Assembly (NCBI RefSeq): GCF_013340935.1
Contig: NZ_WHOS01000006.1
Coordinates: forward strand, 1-64,000
Length of the DNA: 64,000 nt
Direction of reading: 5' to 3'
DNA from: Azospirillum melinis
Lineage (GTDB): Bacteria > Pseudomonadota > Alphaproteobacteria > Azospirillales > Azospirillaceae
Below, piece by piece: positions 9,972 through 19,012 of this stretch. The stretch's first letter is position 1, and every line of letters starts with the position of its first letter. The notes under the pieces were generated by a model. It saw nothing but the letters and a program-made list of their open reading frames with translations. It ran no database searches and was not told the DNA's origin. Position numbers and translations under genes: made by a program.

Positions 9972-10499
9972 TCAGCTCCGCAGGAAAGCGAGCACGTTCT
10001 CCGGCGAGGATTCGCCGTAGGGATCGCCGTTCTCGCCCTCATCGTTGATGCCCGGCTCCTCGAACCACTTTTCGACGACACCGTCCTTCACGACCATGGC
10101 ATAGCGCCAGGAGCGGAAGCCGAAGCCCAGGCTGTCCTTGTTGATCAGCATGCCCATGCGGCGGGTGAAATGGCCCGACCCGTCGGGGATCAGCTTCACC
10201 TTCTTCAGGTTCAGGCTCTTGCCCCACTGGTACATGACGAAGGCATCGTTGACGCTGATGCAATAGACCTCGTCGATGCCCAGAGCCTTGAAGTCGTCAT
10301 GGAGACGCTCGAAGGCCGGGCACTGCTCGTTGGAGCAGGTCGGCGTGAAGGCGCCGGGCAGGGAGAACACCACCACCCGCTTGCCCTTGAACAGCTCGTC
10401 GCTCCGCACGTCCTGCCAACGGAACGGGTTGGGTCCGCCGACGCTCTCGTCGCGCACGCGGGTCTTGAACACCACCGAGGGGACCTTGCGCCCTTCCAT
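9972..10499 (-). CDS. Prx5-type peroxiredoxin
   Basis: A 175-residue cytoplasmic peroxiredoxin of the AhpE/Prx5 (glutaredoxin-dependent, hybrid-type) group, which reduces hydrogen and alkyl peroxides. The peroxidatic cysteine is in PGAFTPTCS around residue 53, with the expected Thr three residues before it and a conserved Arg in SWRYAMVV-type sequence near residue 130. VYCISVNDAFVMYQW is typical of the family. Of two in-frame ATGs (10505 and 10499), the inner one is six bases from GGAG and is chosen. Resolving Cys is not obvious beyond C48-type candidates nearby, so external glutathione or glutaredoxin is a likely reductant by family precedent. Confidence 0.88.
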   Translation of the reverse strand: MEGRKVPSVVFKTRVRDESVGGPNPFRWQDVRSDELFKGKRVVVFSLPGAFTPTCSNEQCPAFERLHDDFKALGIDEVYCISVNDAFVMYQWGKSLNLKKVKLIPDGSGHFTRRMGMLINKDSLGFGFRSWRYAMVVKDGVVEKWFEEPGINDEGENGDPYGESSPENVLAFLRS

Positions 10500-10809
10500 C
10501 GTCATCTCCGGCTGTGGTTGGGGTGGACCGGCAGAACCGCCGCCGGGAACCGCCGCCGGGGCACGATAGCGGTAATGCCTGCCCCCTCCAACCGGCCATA
10601 GGTCATGCCCCTTCCGCCAAGCATCGGCACCAAGCCACCCCCGAAGGAACAAACAAAACCGAGGTAATTCTGCGCAAAAGTGGTGGCATCCGGTGGCAAT
10701 CCTGTGACGTCCCCGAATGTTAAGGTCCCATTTACCAAGATCGCGTTCTCTGATCTCGCCTGCATCCAGTGGGCACTGCGCCGACCGGTGACAATTGGAG
10801 GGCTGTTTT
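10500..10809. other. Intergenic promoter region between peroxiredoxin and secretion ABC genes
   Basis: About 310 bases between divergent genes. No credible ORF on either strand. The right part (10640-10790) is less GC-rich than the neighbouring genes and presumably contains both promoters. I see no clear palindrome. Confidence 0.5.
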
Positions 10810-12579
10810 ATGCCTGTTTCGACCAAGTCCAACTCTATGCGACAGCCCGGCAATGATAAGCCGGAAGCTTCATTCAATCGCGGTTATTTCACCAGGATAC
10901 TTGTTAGTACATTTATCTTCAGCGCCACCATCAACGCGCTGATGCTGGCCATGCCGCTTTATTCGCTTCAGGTCTTCAGCCGCGCCATCCCGTCCGGCAA
11001 TTACGATACCCTGGCCATGCTGACGGTCATCGTCGTGATGGCGCTGACGCTGAGCGGTCTTCTGGAGATGGTGCGCTCGCGCCTGCTGGCCCGTGCCGGC
11101 AACGCGCTGGAGGTGCGGTGGCGCCGCCGGCTGACCGCCGACGCGCTGGACGCCGCCGGCCGCGGCCGTCCGGACAACGGCCCGCTCGCCGACCTGATCG
11201 AGCTGAAGGGCGCCTTCTCGCGCCCCTCCCTGCCGGCGCTGATGGACCTGCCCTGGGCTCCGCTCTACGTCATCGGCATCTACGTCATCCACCCGATGCT
11301 GGCGCTGGTGCTGGTCGTGTCGATGCTGATCATGGCGGTGATGGGCTGGATCGGCTATGTGGCCGTCAAGGACATCAACGACGAGAGCAAGCTGCCGGCC
11401 GGCCGCGCCCAGAAGCTGTTCGAAGCGCTGGCCTCCCGTTCCGACACCGTGCGCGGCCTGCGCATGGGCAACGCCTCGCTGGACGCCGTCAACCGCGACT
11501 TCCTGACCGCCAGCGCCATGCAGGGCCAGGGCTATGAGCGCAGCGCCGCCATCGGCGCCGCCACCAAGTGGGTCCGCATGGTCCTGCAGATCGCCGTGAC
11601 GGGCATCGGCGCCTGGCTGGTGATCGAGCAGCACCTGTCCTTCGGCGGCATGATCGCCACCTCGATGCTGGTCGGCCGCGGCCTTGCCCCGATCGAGCAG
11701 ACCGCCGGCGCCTGGGGCGGGCTGGTCCGCTCCGCCCAGGCCGTCCGCCGCCTGCTGCCGCTGCTGAAGCGCCTGTCGCGTGAGCCGGAGCGTCCCTCCG
11801 TGCCCGTCGAGAGCGAGCGCCTGACCGTCGAGAACCTGCTGTTCGTCTCCCCCCGCGACCAGAAGCCGATCCTGCGCAGCGTCACCCTGTCGGTCGAGCC
11901 CGGCGAGACCGTCTGCATCGCCGGCCCCAACCGGTCGGGCAAGTCGGTGCTGGCCCGCCTGCTGGCCGGTGTCGCCCTTCCGTCGGCCGGCACGGTGCGG
12001 CTCGGCGGCCTGTCCGTCGCCACCCTGACCCCCGACAGCCCCGACCAGGGCATCGGCTACCTGCCGCAGCAGGTCGATCTCCTGCCCGGCAGCATCGCCG
12101 ACAACATCGCCCGCTTCACCACCGCCACCCGCGAACAGGTGGAAGAGGCTACCAAGGCCGTCGGTATCCATGAGTGGATCGAAAGCCTCCCCATGGGCTA
12201 CGAGACCGAGGTCAACGACCCGCTGTCCCCGATCACCGGCGCCACTGCCCGCCTGATCGGCCTTGCCCGCGCCGCCTTCGGCCAGCCGCCGCTTCTGGTG
12301 CTGGACGAGCCGACCGCCGGCCTGGACGAGCTCGGCATCAAGGCGGTCCGCGCCTTCGTCGCGGCCAGCAAGGAGCGCGGGGCGACCACCATCGTCATGA
12401 CCCACGCCCCGATCTTCGTCGATATGTCCGACCACACCTATGTCCTGAAGAACGGCATGGCGATGGAGCTGCCGCGTCCGGAGCAGCAGCAGGCCCAGCC
12501 CGGCGCCGTCAACCTCGCCCGTCTGCGCAATCTCGGCCCTCAGGGTCCGGCCGCCGCCACGGCAGGGGCCGCCGGCTGA
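10810..12579 (+). CDS. Type I secretion ABC transporter (PrtD/HlyB-like)
   Basis: A 589-residue fused permease-ATPase. The N-terminal half contains a six-helix exporter domain (about 30-310); the nucleotide-binding domain has Walker A GPNRSGKS at 372-379, Q-loop GYLPQQVD, Walker B LLVLDEPTAGLD and switch His in VMTHAP. There is no N-terminal C39 peptidase domain, so it belongs with PrtD-type exporters. The ABC signature is atypical: the LSGGQ position reads ITGAT, with the following RLIGLARA conserved. The ATG at 10810 has GGAGG eight bases upstream. It is followed by a HlyD-family adaptor gene, so together they form the inner part of a type I system. No RTX-type substrate or TolC gene is within the window. 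Confidence 0.82.
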   Translation: MPVSTKSNSMRQPGNDKPEASFNRGYFTRILVSTFIFSATINALMLAMPLYSLQVFSRAIPSGNYDTLAMLTVIVVMALTLSGLLEMVRSRLLARAGNALEVRWRRRLTADALDAAGRGRPDNGPLADLIELKGAFSRPSLPALMDLPWAPLYVIGIYVIHPMLALVLVVSMLIMAVMGWIGYVAVKDINDESKLPAGRAQKLFEALASRSDTVRGLRMGNASLDAVNRDFLTASAMQGQGYERSAAIGAATKWVRMVLQIAVTGIGAWLVIEQHLSFGGMIATSMLVGRGLAPIEQTAGAWGGLVRSAQAVRRLLPLLKRLSREPERPSVPVESERLTVENLLFVSPRDQKPILRSVTLSVEPGETVCIAGPNRSGKSVLARLLAGVALPSAGTVRLGGLSVATLTPDSPDQGIGYLPQQVDLLPGSIADNIARFTTATREQVEEATKAVGIHEWIESLPMGYETEVNDPLSPITGATARLIGLARAAFGQPPLLVLDEPTAGLDELGIKAVRAFVAASKERGATTIVMTHAPIFVDMSDHTYVLKNGMAMELPRPEQQQAQPGAVNLARLRNLGPQGPAAATAGAAG

Positions 12580-12646
12580 CCGCCGGCACCGCCTCCAAGA
12601 CCGACCATCCGGCTGACGCCAGACCCGACAGAGCCAAGGAAGTCCC

Positions 12647-14062
12647 ATGACCACGATGACCACGACCTTCCCCGCCCCGCTTTCTTCCGACAACGGCCCC
12701 GAGACCCCCGCCGGCAAGCCGTCGCGCAAGACGGCGACCATCACCTCGATCCATGCGCTGCGGGCGGCGATGCCGGAAACCAATGCCCGCGGCCTGCTGC
12801 TGGGCGGCTTCCTGGTCCTGGCGGTCGGCTTCGGCGGCATGACCGGCTGGGCGGCGGTGGCCCCCCTGCACAGCGCGATCAGCGCTTCGGGCTCGCTGGC
12901 GCCGGAGACCGGCCGCAAGGTGGTGAAGAACACCGAAGGCGGCGTGATCAGCGCCATCATGGTCAATGAGGGCGACCGGGTCGAGGCCGGCCAGGTCCTG
13001 ATGCGGCTGGACAGCACCGAGGCGCAGACCCGGCTCGAGATGCTGAACGCCGCCCTGTTCGACACGCTGGCCTCCGAAGCGCGCCTGTCGGCCGAGCTGT
13101 TCGAGAAGCCGGCCATCGAATGGCCCGACGCTCTCGCCGCCCGCCGTGCCAAGGAGCCGGCGGTCGAGAACGCCATGCTGAACCAGGAGAAGCTGTTCCA
13201 GGTCCGCCGCACCCAGCTCGACACCGAAGCCAAGCTGACCAAGGACCGCATCGCCACGCTGGGCGACGAGGTGCAGAGCCTGGAGAAGCAGCGCGCCTTC
13301 CTGGCCCGCGAGATCAAGCTGTCGGACGAGGACATCCAGATCACCCAGGGCCTGCTGGACCGCGGCAACTCCACCCGCACCAAGCTGGTGGCGGCGCAGA
13401 AGGAGAACGCGCAGCTCCACGCCCAGGACCATGAGCTGGAAGCCCGCATGTCGCAGTCGCGCCAGCAGGCCGTCGATGCCCAGGGCGATCTGGTCCGCCG
13501 CCGCAGCGACTTCCGCGAGAAGGTGCTGGTCGAGCTGGACAAGGCCCGCGGCGACGCCCAGAAGCTGGCCGAGCAGATCCGCGACGCCAAGAATCGCCTG
13601 GACAACCGCACCGTCAAGGCGCCGGACGCCGGCAACGTCGTGATGTACGGCCACCCGGCCGTCGGCGGCAGCATCACCGCCAACGAGCCGGTGCTGGACA
13701 TCGTCCCCGACGACAAGGCCCTGCTGGCCGAGGTCCGCATCCAGCCGAAGGACATCAAGTCGATGGCCGTCGATCTGCCGGTGAAGGTGCAGCTGACCGC
13801 CTATGACAGCCGCGTCGTCGGCACCATCGACGGCACCGTGTCCTACGTGTCGGCCGACCGCCTGACCGACAACGCGACCCGCCAGGAATATTACCTGGCC
13901 CGCATCCGCCTGAAGGATGCCGACAGCCACGAAGTCCGCCACATGAAGATCAAGGCCGGCATGCCGGTGGAGGCCCGCATCGTGCTGTCCGCCCGCACCC
14001 CGCTGGACTACCTGATCCAGCCGCTGCGCCAGTCCTATGTGAAGGCGTTCATCCAGGAGTGA
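12647..14062 (+). CDS. HlyD-family membrane fusion protein (PrtE-like)
   Basis: A 471-residue periplasmic adaptor for the upstream ABC exporter. One membrane segment lies at about 45-67 (LLLGGFLVLAVGFGGMTGWA region). It is followed by a split biotinyl-lipoyl-like beta domain (ISASGSLAPETGRKVVKN), a long helical hairpin at about 130-320 rich in Glu, Lys and Gln, the second half of the lipoyl domain (VKAPDAGNVV) and a beta-barrel ending RTPLDYLIQPL, the characteristic C-terminus of PrtE/HlyD adaptors. It begins 67 bases after the ABC gene on the same strand and is followed by a terminator, so the two form an operon. Confidence 0.9.
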   Translation: MTTMTTTFPAPLSSDNGPETPAGKPSRKTATITSIHALRAAMPETNARGLLLGGFLVLAVGFGGMTGWAAVAPLHSAISASGSLAPETGRKVVKNTEGGVISAIMVNEGDRVEAGQVLMRLDSTEAQTRLEMLNAALFDTLASEARLSAELFEKPAIEWPDALAARRAKEPAVENAMLNQEKLFQVRRTQLDTEAKLTKDRIATLGDEVQSLEKQRAFLAREIKLSDEDIQITQGLLDRGNSTRTKLVAAQKENAQLHAQDHELEARMSQSRQQAVDAQGDLVRRRSDFREKVLVELDKARGDAQKLAEQIRDAKNRLDNRTVKAPDAGNVVMYGHPAVGGSITANEPVLDIVPDDKALLAEVRIQPKDIKSMAVDLPVKVQLTAYDSRVVGTIDGTVSYVSADRLTDNATRQEYYLARIRLKDADSHEVRHMKIKAGMPVEARIVLSARTPLDYLIQPLRQSYVKAFIQE

Positions 14063-14111
14063 CGAGCAGAGGGTGAGGCAGCCCCTCACCCCCAGTAGCC
14101 CATATGCAGAC

Positions 14112-14147
14112 AAAAGCCCCCGACCGTCCGGCCGGGGGCTTTTTCTT
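14112..14147 (+). terminator. Intrinsic terminator of the type I secretion operon
   Basis: AAAAGCCCCCG (14112-14122) pairs with CGGGGGCTTTT (14133-14143) around a ten-base loop, followed by T residues. It sits about 50 bases after the adaptor stop codon and before the convergent lipoprotein gene, which it could also serve. Confidence 0.88.
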
Positions 14148-14159
14148 TGTCCGGAAAGC

Positions 14160-14579
14160 TCAGCTCCTGCCGGGCCGCAGGTCCGGCTTCGGCGGAACCG
14201 CCATCGGGGTGGGCAGCGGCTCCGGCACCTGGATCGCCTCCGTCTGCTCACGGGTGCGGCGGGATGCCGCGCGGTCCTGGGCCAGACGGTCCATCGCCTG
14301 CTGCCGCTGCGCCTCGGTGGTCAGGTCGGTCGGGCGTGGCGGAACCGTGCCCAGGTTGGGGTACTCGCTCCGCTCCCCGGTCATGCTGCGGATGGGCGAC
14401 GAATTGTCGCTGACCGGCGAAGGCTCGCCGGTGATGGCCCCCAGCGGGCCGGTGTCGAGCATGCGGTCGCTGCAGGCCGACAGCCCGAAAACCATTGGTA
14501 TCGCTACGATTAGCAGGCTGAACGCCTGCCCGGCCGCCGCGATACCCCGACCGTTACCCTGACTGCCCGTCACCATCAT
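14160..14579 (-). CDS. Small lipoprotein of unknown function
   Basis: A 139-residue protein with an N-terminal hydrophobic signal and a lipobox LSAC near residue 35, so it should be a lipoprotein. The mature part is Pro-, Arg- and Gln-rich, contains RQQAMDRLAQDRAASRRTREQ (charged, helical) and ends in PPKPDLRPGRS; low complexity suggests it is largely disordered. Two adjacent ATGs (14579, 14576) are both close to GGGGAAGG; the exact start is uncertain by a few residues. No family recognised. Confidence 0.6.
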   Translation of the reverse strand: MMVTGSQGNGRGIAAAGQAFSLLIVAIPMVFGLSACSDRMLDTGPLGAITGEPSPVSDNSSPIRSMTGERSEYPNLGTVPPRPTDLTTEAQRQQAMDRLAQDRAASRRTREQTEAIQVPEPLPTPMAVPPKPDLRPGRS

Positions 14580-14929
14580 CCTTCCCCGTGTCTGGCCGAT
14601 ACGCCACACTTGTGCGACGATCCTTGAAATGAAATGTTCACATCTGCGGTGTATGAGAGGTTTCGGATTTCTCCTGCACCGCACCATAAAGCCGGACCGC
14701 CGCACGCAACCCACAGCGACGCCACCCACAGCGACATGGTGCAGACCGCCCCCGGAGACCGCCCGCCAGACACCGCTTCCTGAAGATCATCGCCTGCAAG
14801 CCTGTATAGCCGTCCGTCCGCAAGGCCCAAAGCCCAATCTGGCGCAAGCCCGATCCAGCGGACCCAAGGTGACACAGGCGACGTGACCGAGACGACGCGA
14901 CACCCGCCCAAAGAAGAAGGACCGTGCTC
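14580..14929. other. Intergenic region upstream of phaC
   Basis: About 350 bases between the divergent lipoprotein and PHA synthase genes. The left portion (14600-14680) is relatively A+T-rich, suggesting promoter elements. ORFs reading through it have no convincing coding features. No operator palindrome was recognised. Confidence 0.45.
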
Positions 14930-16765
14930 ATGGCCGAGACCAAGGCCCCCCCTCAGGCTTCCAACCCGGCTTCCCCCCAGGTGCCCGACGTCAAGCTGCC
15001 CGATCCGGTCGAAATGTCGCGGGCGATGACCCGCATCGCCGAGCAGAGCCAGCGGCTGGTCTCCGAGTTCCTCGCCCGTCAGGCCGCCGACGGCGCCGGC
15101 CCGAAGAGCCCGGACCCGATGGGCGTCGGTCATGCCTTCCTTGAGATGACCACCCGCATGATGGCCGACCCGGCCAAGCTGATGCAGGCGCAGATGTCGC
15201 TGTGGCAGGACTACCTGACCCTGTGGCAGCGCACCACCCAGCGCTTCTTCGGGCAGGAAACCCAGCCGGTCATCGCGCCCGCCAAGGACGACCGCCGCTT
15301 CAAGGATGCTGCCTGGGACGAGAACACGCTGTTCGACTTCATCAAGCAGTCCTACCTGCTGAGCGCCCGGTGGATGCAGTCGACCGTCAATCAGGTCGAG
15401 GGGCTGGACGACCACACCGCCAAAAAGGTCGATTTCTATACCCGCCAGTTCGTCGACGCGATGGCGCCCTCCAACTTCGTCATGACGAACCCGGAGGTGC
15501 TGCGCGCGACCATCGAGAGCGGTGGCGAGAATCTGGTCAAGGGTCTGGAGCATCTGCTGAAGGATCTGGAGCGCGGCAAGGGCGAGCTGCGCATCTCCAT
15601 GACCGACTACGATGCCTTCCAACTGGGCAAGAACATCGCGGTCACGCCGGGCAAAGTCGTCTTCCAGACCAGCCTGATGCAGCTGATCCAGTACACCCCG
15701 ACCACGCCGGACGTGAACAAGCGTCCGCTGATGATCGTGCCGCCCTGGATCAACAAGTTCTACATCCTCGACCTGCGCGAGAAGAACAGCTTCATCAAGT
15801 GGGCGGTCGACCAGGGCCACACCGTCTTCGTCCTGTCCTGGGTCAACCCGGACGAGACGCTGGCGGCCAAGGGCTTCGAGGACTACATGGTCGAAGGCCC
15901 GCTGGCGGCGCTGGACGCCATCGAGAAGGCGACCGGCGAACGGGATGTCAACGCCATCGGCTATTGCCTGGGCGGCACGCTGCTGGCCTCCACGCTGGCC
16001 TACATGGCGGTCAAGAAGGACGACCGCATCAAGTCCGCAACCTTCTTCACCACCATGCTGGACTTCGCCGAGGCCGGCGAACTGTCAATCTTCATCGACG
16101 AGGAGCAGCTGACCTTCATCGAAGGGCAGATGGCCGAGCAGGGCTATCTCGACGGCGCCAAGATGGCGACCACCTTCAACATGCTGCGCGCCAACGACCT
16201 GATCTGGTCGTTCGTCGTCAACAACTACCTGCTGGGCAAGGATCCCTTCCCCTTCGACCTGCTGTACTGGAACAGCGACAGCACCCGCATGCCGGCGGCG
16301 ATGCACAGCTTCTACCTGCGCAACATGTACCAGAAGAACATGCTGGCGCAGCCGGGCGCGGTGACGCTGAAGGGCGTTCCGATCGACCTCGGCAAGGTCA
16401 AGGTGCCGGCGCTGTTCCTGTCGGCCCGCGAAGACCACATTGCGCCGTGGAAGAGCACCTACAGCGGTGCTCAGCTGTTCAGCGGCCCGGTCAAGTTCGT
16501 GCTGGGTGCGTCCGGCCACATCGCCGGCGTCGTCAACCCGCCGGCGGCCAACAAATACTGCTACTGGACCAGCGACAAGCTGGCCAAGACCTCTGACGAG
16601 TGGCTGGAGAAGGCGACCCAGACCCCCGGCTCCTGGTGGCCGGAATGGAACAAGTGGGTCGGCCAGTATGCCAACGGCAAGGTTCCCGCCCGCCAGCCCG
16701 GCGACGGCGCCCTGCCCGCCCTGGAAGACGCGCCCGGCTCCTACGTCGCGGTCAAGAACGGGTAA
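14930..16765 (+). CDS. phaC: Class I polyhydroxyalkanoate synthase
   Basis: Polymerises (R)-3-hydroxyacyl-CoA, mainly 3-hydroxybutyryl-CoA, into PHA granules. The 611-residue length is that of class I enzymes. The lipase-like box is GYCLGG with catalytic C346, the Asp is D502 in AREDHIAPW and the His is H530 in GASGHIAGV. The stretch TPGKVVFQTSLMQLIQYTP and VPPWINKFYILDL are standard PhaC landmarks. ATG 14930 is chosen over GTG 14924 because AGAAGG lies nine bases upstream. It is monocistronic with a strong terminator; no phaP, phaR or phaAB genes are adjacent, although a thiolase is at 51-52 kb and depolymerases at 7.6-9.7 kb. Confidence 0.96.
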   Translation: MAETKAPPQASNPASPQVPDVKLPDPVEMSRAMTRIAEQSQRLVSEFLARQAADGAGPKSPDPMGVGHAFLEMTTRMMADPAKLMQAQMSLWQDYLTLWQRTTQRFFGQETQPVIAPAKDDRRFKDAAWDENTLFDFIKQSYLLSARWMQSTVNQVEGLDDHTAKKVDFYTRQFVDAMAPSNFVMTNPEVLRATIESGGENLVKGLEHLLKDLERGKGELRISMTDYDAFQLGKNIAVTPGKVVFQTSLMQLIQYTPTTPDVNKRPLMIVPPWINKFYILDLREKNSFIKWAVDQGHTVFVLSWVNPDETLAAKGFEDYMVEGPLAALDAIEKATGERDVNAIGYCLGGTLLASTLAYMAVKKDDRIKSATFFTTMLDFAEAGELSIFIDEEQLTFIEGQMAEQGYLDGAKMATTFNMLRANDLIWSFVVNNYLLGKDPFPFDLLYWNSDSTRMPAAMHSFYLRNMYQKNMLAQPGAVTLKGVPIDLGKVKVPALFLSAREDHIAPWKSTYSGAQLFSGPVKFVLGASGHIAGVVNPPAANKYCYWTSDKLAKTSDEWLEKATQTPGSWWPEWNKWVGQYANGKVPARQPGDGALPALEDAPGSYVAVKNG

Positions 16766-16802
16766 GGCGAAGCCGAGCGGCTTCACCCGCGCTTATCCGT
16801 AC

Positions 16803-16840
16803 GGAAAACCCCCGCCCATCCCGGCGGGGGTTTTCCTTTT
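16803..16840 (+). terminator. Intrinsic terminator after phaC
   Basis: Perfect 14-base stem GGAAAACCCCCGCC (16803-16816) with complement at 16823-16836 around a six-base loop, followed by CTTTTCC-type sequence. It lies about 40 bases after the phaC stop codon. Confidence 0.9.
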
Positions 16841-16946
16841 CCGTCCAATCCGATAGTGTTACGCACGCGCACGTTAAGGGTTTGTTTGCCCTTTTCACGC
16901 CACCTAAGGCCTGCGCACATTCGCACGCCCCGGGGATCCGCCGTTC

Positions 16947-18992
16947 ATGCCATCCGACGCCCAGACAGGTACGATGGGAGCCGCCACGGCAGCGATGGCG
17001 AACGCCGAACCGGTCAAACTCGCCGAACGCTACGAGATCCAGCCGGGCGCGCCGATCCCGCTGCTGAACGCCGTCGGCGGAAACGCCTTCACCGCCAAGG
17101 CGCTGCGCGAAAAGCGGATCGAACCCTTCGCCATCATCTGCCATGGCTCGATCCTGCCGCGGATGGACATCTGCTCCACCGTCGGCAGCCTCGACAACGC
17201 CACCCACATGCGGCTGCTCGACTGGGGGCTGGTGGACTGGCCGCAGGATCGCGGGCGGCGCTTCTGTCTGGTGTTCGAACGGCCGGGCGGCAAGCGGCTG
17301 ATGGGGTCGCTGACCGACACGCTGGATCCGATGCCGGAAGACCAGCTGACCCGACAGATCGTTCACCCGCTGGTTTCGGCGCTGAAGGAGCTGTCGAGCC
17401 GCGGCGTCGTCCACGGCGCGATCCGACCGACCAACCTGTTCTACCGCGATCTCGCGTCCGGCGCTCTGATGCTGGGCGACTGCGTGTCGACCCAGCCCGG
17501 CTACGGCCAGCCGGTGCTGCTGGAAACCATCGAGCGCGGCATGGCCAACCCGGCCGGGCGCGGCACCGGCACCATGGCCGATGACCTCTATTCGCTGGGC
17601 GTTACCCTGCTGATCCTGGCGCTCGGCCGCAACCCGCTGGCCGGCCTGGACGACGAGGCGGTGCTGCAGGCGAAGATGGAGCGTGGGTCCTACCCGGCGC
17701 TGGTCCAGCAGCAACGGCTGCCGCTGGCGATCAACGAGGTGGTGCGCGGCCTGCTGGTCGACGACCCCAAGCAGCGCTGGACCCTGAACGACCTCGATCT
17801 GTGGGTGGCCGGCCGCCGGCTCAGCCCGAAGCAGCCGCAGATTTCCCGCCGCGCAGCCCGTCCGCTGGAATTCCAGGGGTCGGAATACTGGCATTGCCGC
17901 ACGCTGGCCCGCGCCTTCGCCCGCCATGCCCCAGCCGCCGCCTCCGTCATCGAAAGCGGCGAACTGGACAAGTGGCTGCGCCGGTCGATGGGCGACGATG
18001 TGCGGGCGGAAGCGGTGGGCAGCGCCATCCAGACCGCCTCCAGCGGCAAGGGCGGCACACAGGGCGACCGGCTGGTGGCCCGCGTCTGCATCGCGCTCGA
18101 CCCCGCCGCCCCGATCCGCTACCGCGGCCGGGCGATGATGCCGGACGGCATCGCCACCATGCTGGCCGACGCCTTCATGCGCGGCGAATCCCCCCAGGCG
18201 GTGGCGGAGGTGCTCGCCAACCAGCTGCCTATGTTCTGGGTCAACGTCCAGACCGACTTCAAGCCGGAATTCGTGCCGCTGGTGCAGAGTTTCGACCAGT
18301 TGCGCGGCTTCCTCGACCGCTCCAGCCACGGGCTGGGGGTGGAGCGCGTGTTGTACGAGATGAACCCGACCATGCCCTGCATGAGCGGTCTGGTCGCAAA
18401 GCAGCTGCCCACCACCCCGGCCGAGCTGCTGCGGGCGCTGGACTGGATCGCCGCGGGGGGCGAACGGCACAAGGACCCCATCGACCGGCAGATCGCCGCT
18501 TTCCTCGGCGCCCGCCACAAGCGCGGGGACGAGCTGCTGTTCACCCAGCTCGGCAGCGGGGTGGAGCCGATGCGGCGCATCATCGCCATGCTGACCATCC
18601 TGTCGGACATCCAGGCCCGCACCGGCGTCGATGGGCTGACCCATCTGGCCAGTTGGGTGGTGGCGATGCTCGACCCGGCCTTCCGCCGCTTCCACAACCG
18701 GCCGCAGCAGCAGGAGGTCCGCAAGATGGCGGACACCGCCGCCCACAACGGCCGGCTGACCGAACTGCTGAAGGTGGTCGACGATCCGGACGCGCTGCGC
18801 CGCGACCGGCTGGAGTTCGAAGCGGCGCAGATCGCCTACCGCGAGGCCGACGCCGAGATGGACAAGATCCGCCATACCATCGCCGACCGCAATTCCATCA
18901 TCGAGACGTCGGGCCGGCAGGTCGCCGCCATCGTGTCCAGCCTGCTGTCGACCCTGCTGGTCGCCGGCATCATCCTGTTTCTCGCCTTCTGA
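16947..18992 (+). CDS. Tail-anchored protein pseudokinase
   Basis: A 681-residue protein whose first 300 residues follow the Ser/Thr protein kinase plan. The catalytic loop reads HGAIRPTN (156-163) where active kinases have HRDxKxxN: the catalytic Asp is replaced by Ala while the Asn is kept. The metal-binding loop reads GDC (177-179) in place of DFG, with the Asp kept. The subdomain IX/XI features ADDLYSLGVTLLILALGRNPL and DPKQRW are clear. Residues 300-650 are not recognised and look helical. A single hydrophobic helix closes the protein (last 22 residues, ending FLAF), so the kinase-like part should face the cytoplasm. It is followed after 20 bases by a small membrane-protein gene. I infer a signalling scaffold or regulator rather than an active kinase. 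Confidence 0.7.
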   Translation: MPSDAQTGTMGAATAAMANAEPVKLAERYEIQPGAPIPLLNAVGGNAFTAKALREKRIEPFAIICHGSILPRMDICSTVGSLDNATHMRLLDWGLVDWPQDRGRRFCLVFERPGGKRLMGSLTDTLDPMPEDQLTRQIVHPLVSALKELSSRGVVHGAIRPTNLFYRDLASGALMLGDCVSTQPGYGQPVLLETIERGMANPAGRGTGTMADDLYSLGVTLLILALGRNPLAGLDDEAVLQAKMERGSYPALVQQQRLPLAINEVVRGLLVDDPKQRWTLNDLDLWVAGRRLSPKQPQISRRAARPLEFQGSEYWHCRTLARAFARHAPAAASVIESGELDKWLRRSMGDDVRAEAVGSAIQTASSGKGGTQGDRLVARVCIALDPAAPIRYRGRAMMPDGIATMLADAFMRGESPQAVAEVLANQLPMFWVNVQTDFKPEFVPLVQSFDQLRGFLDRSSHGLGVERVLYEMNPTMPCMSGLVAKQLPTTPAELLRALDWIAAGGERHKDPIDRQIAAFLGARHKRGDELLFTQLGSGVEPMRRIIAMLTILSDIQARTGVDGLTHLASWVVAMLDPAFRRFHNRPQQQEVRKMADTAAHNGRLTELLKVVDDPDALRRDRLEFEAAQIAYREADAEMDKIRHTIADRNSIIETSGRQVAAIVSSLLSTLLVAGIILFLAF

Positions 18993-19012
18993 CCGGATAA
19001 CGGGGGATTGCC

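Noticed and set aside
10870..13758. Long minus-strand open frame opposite the type I secretion genes
   Set aside because: Antisense of two clearly recognised genes; no independent start site or domain.
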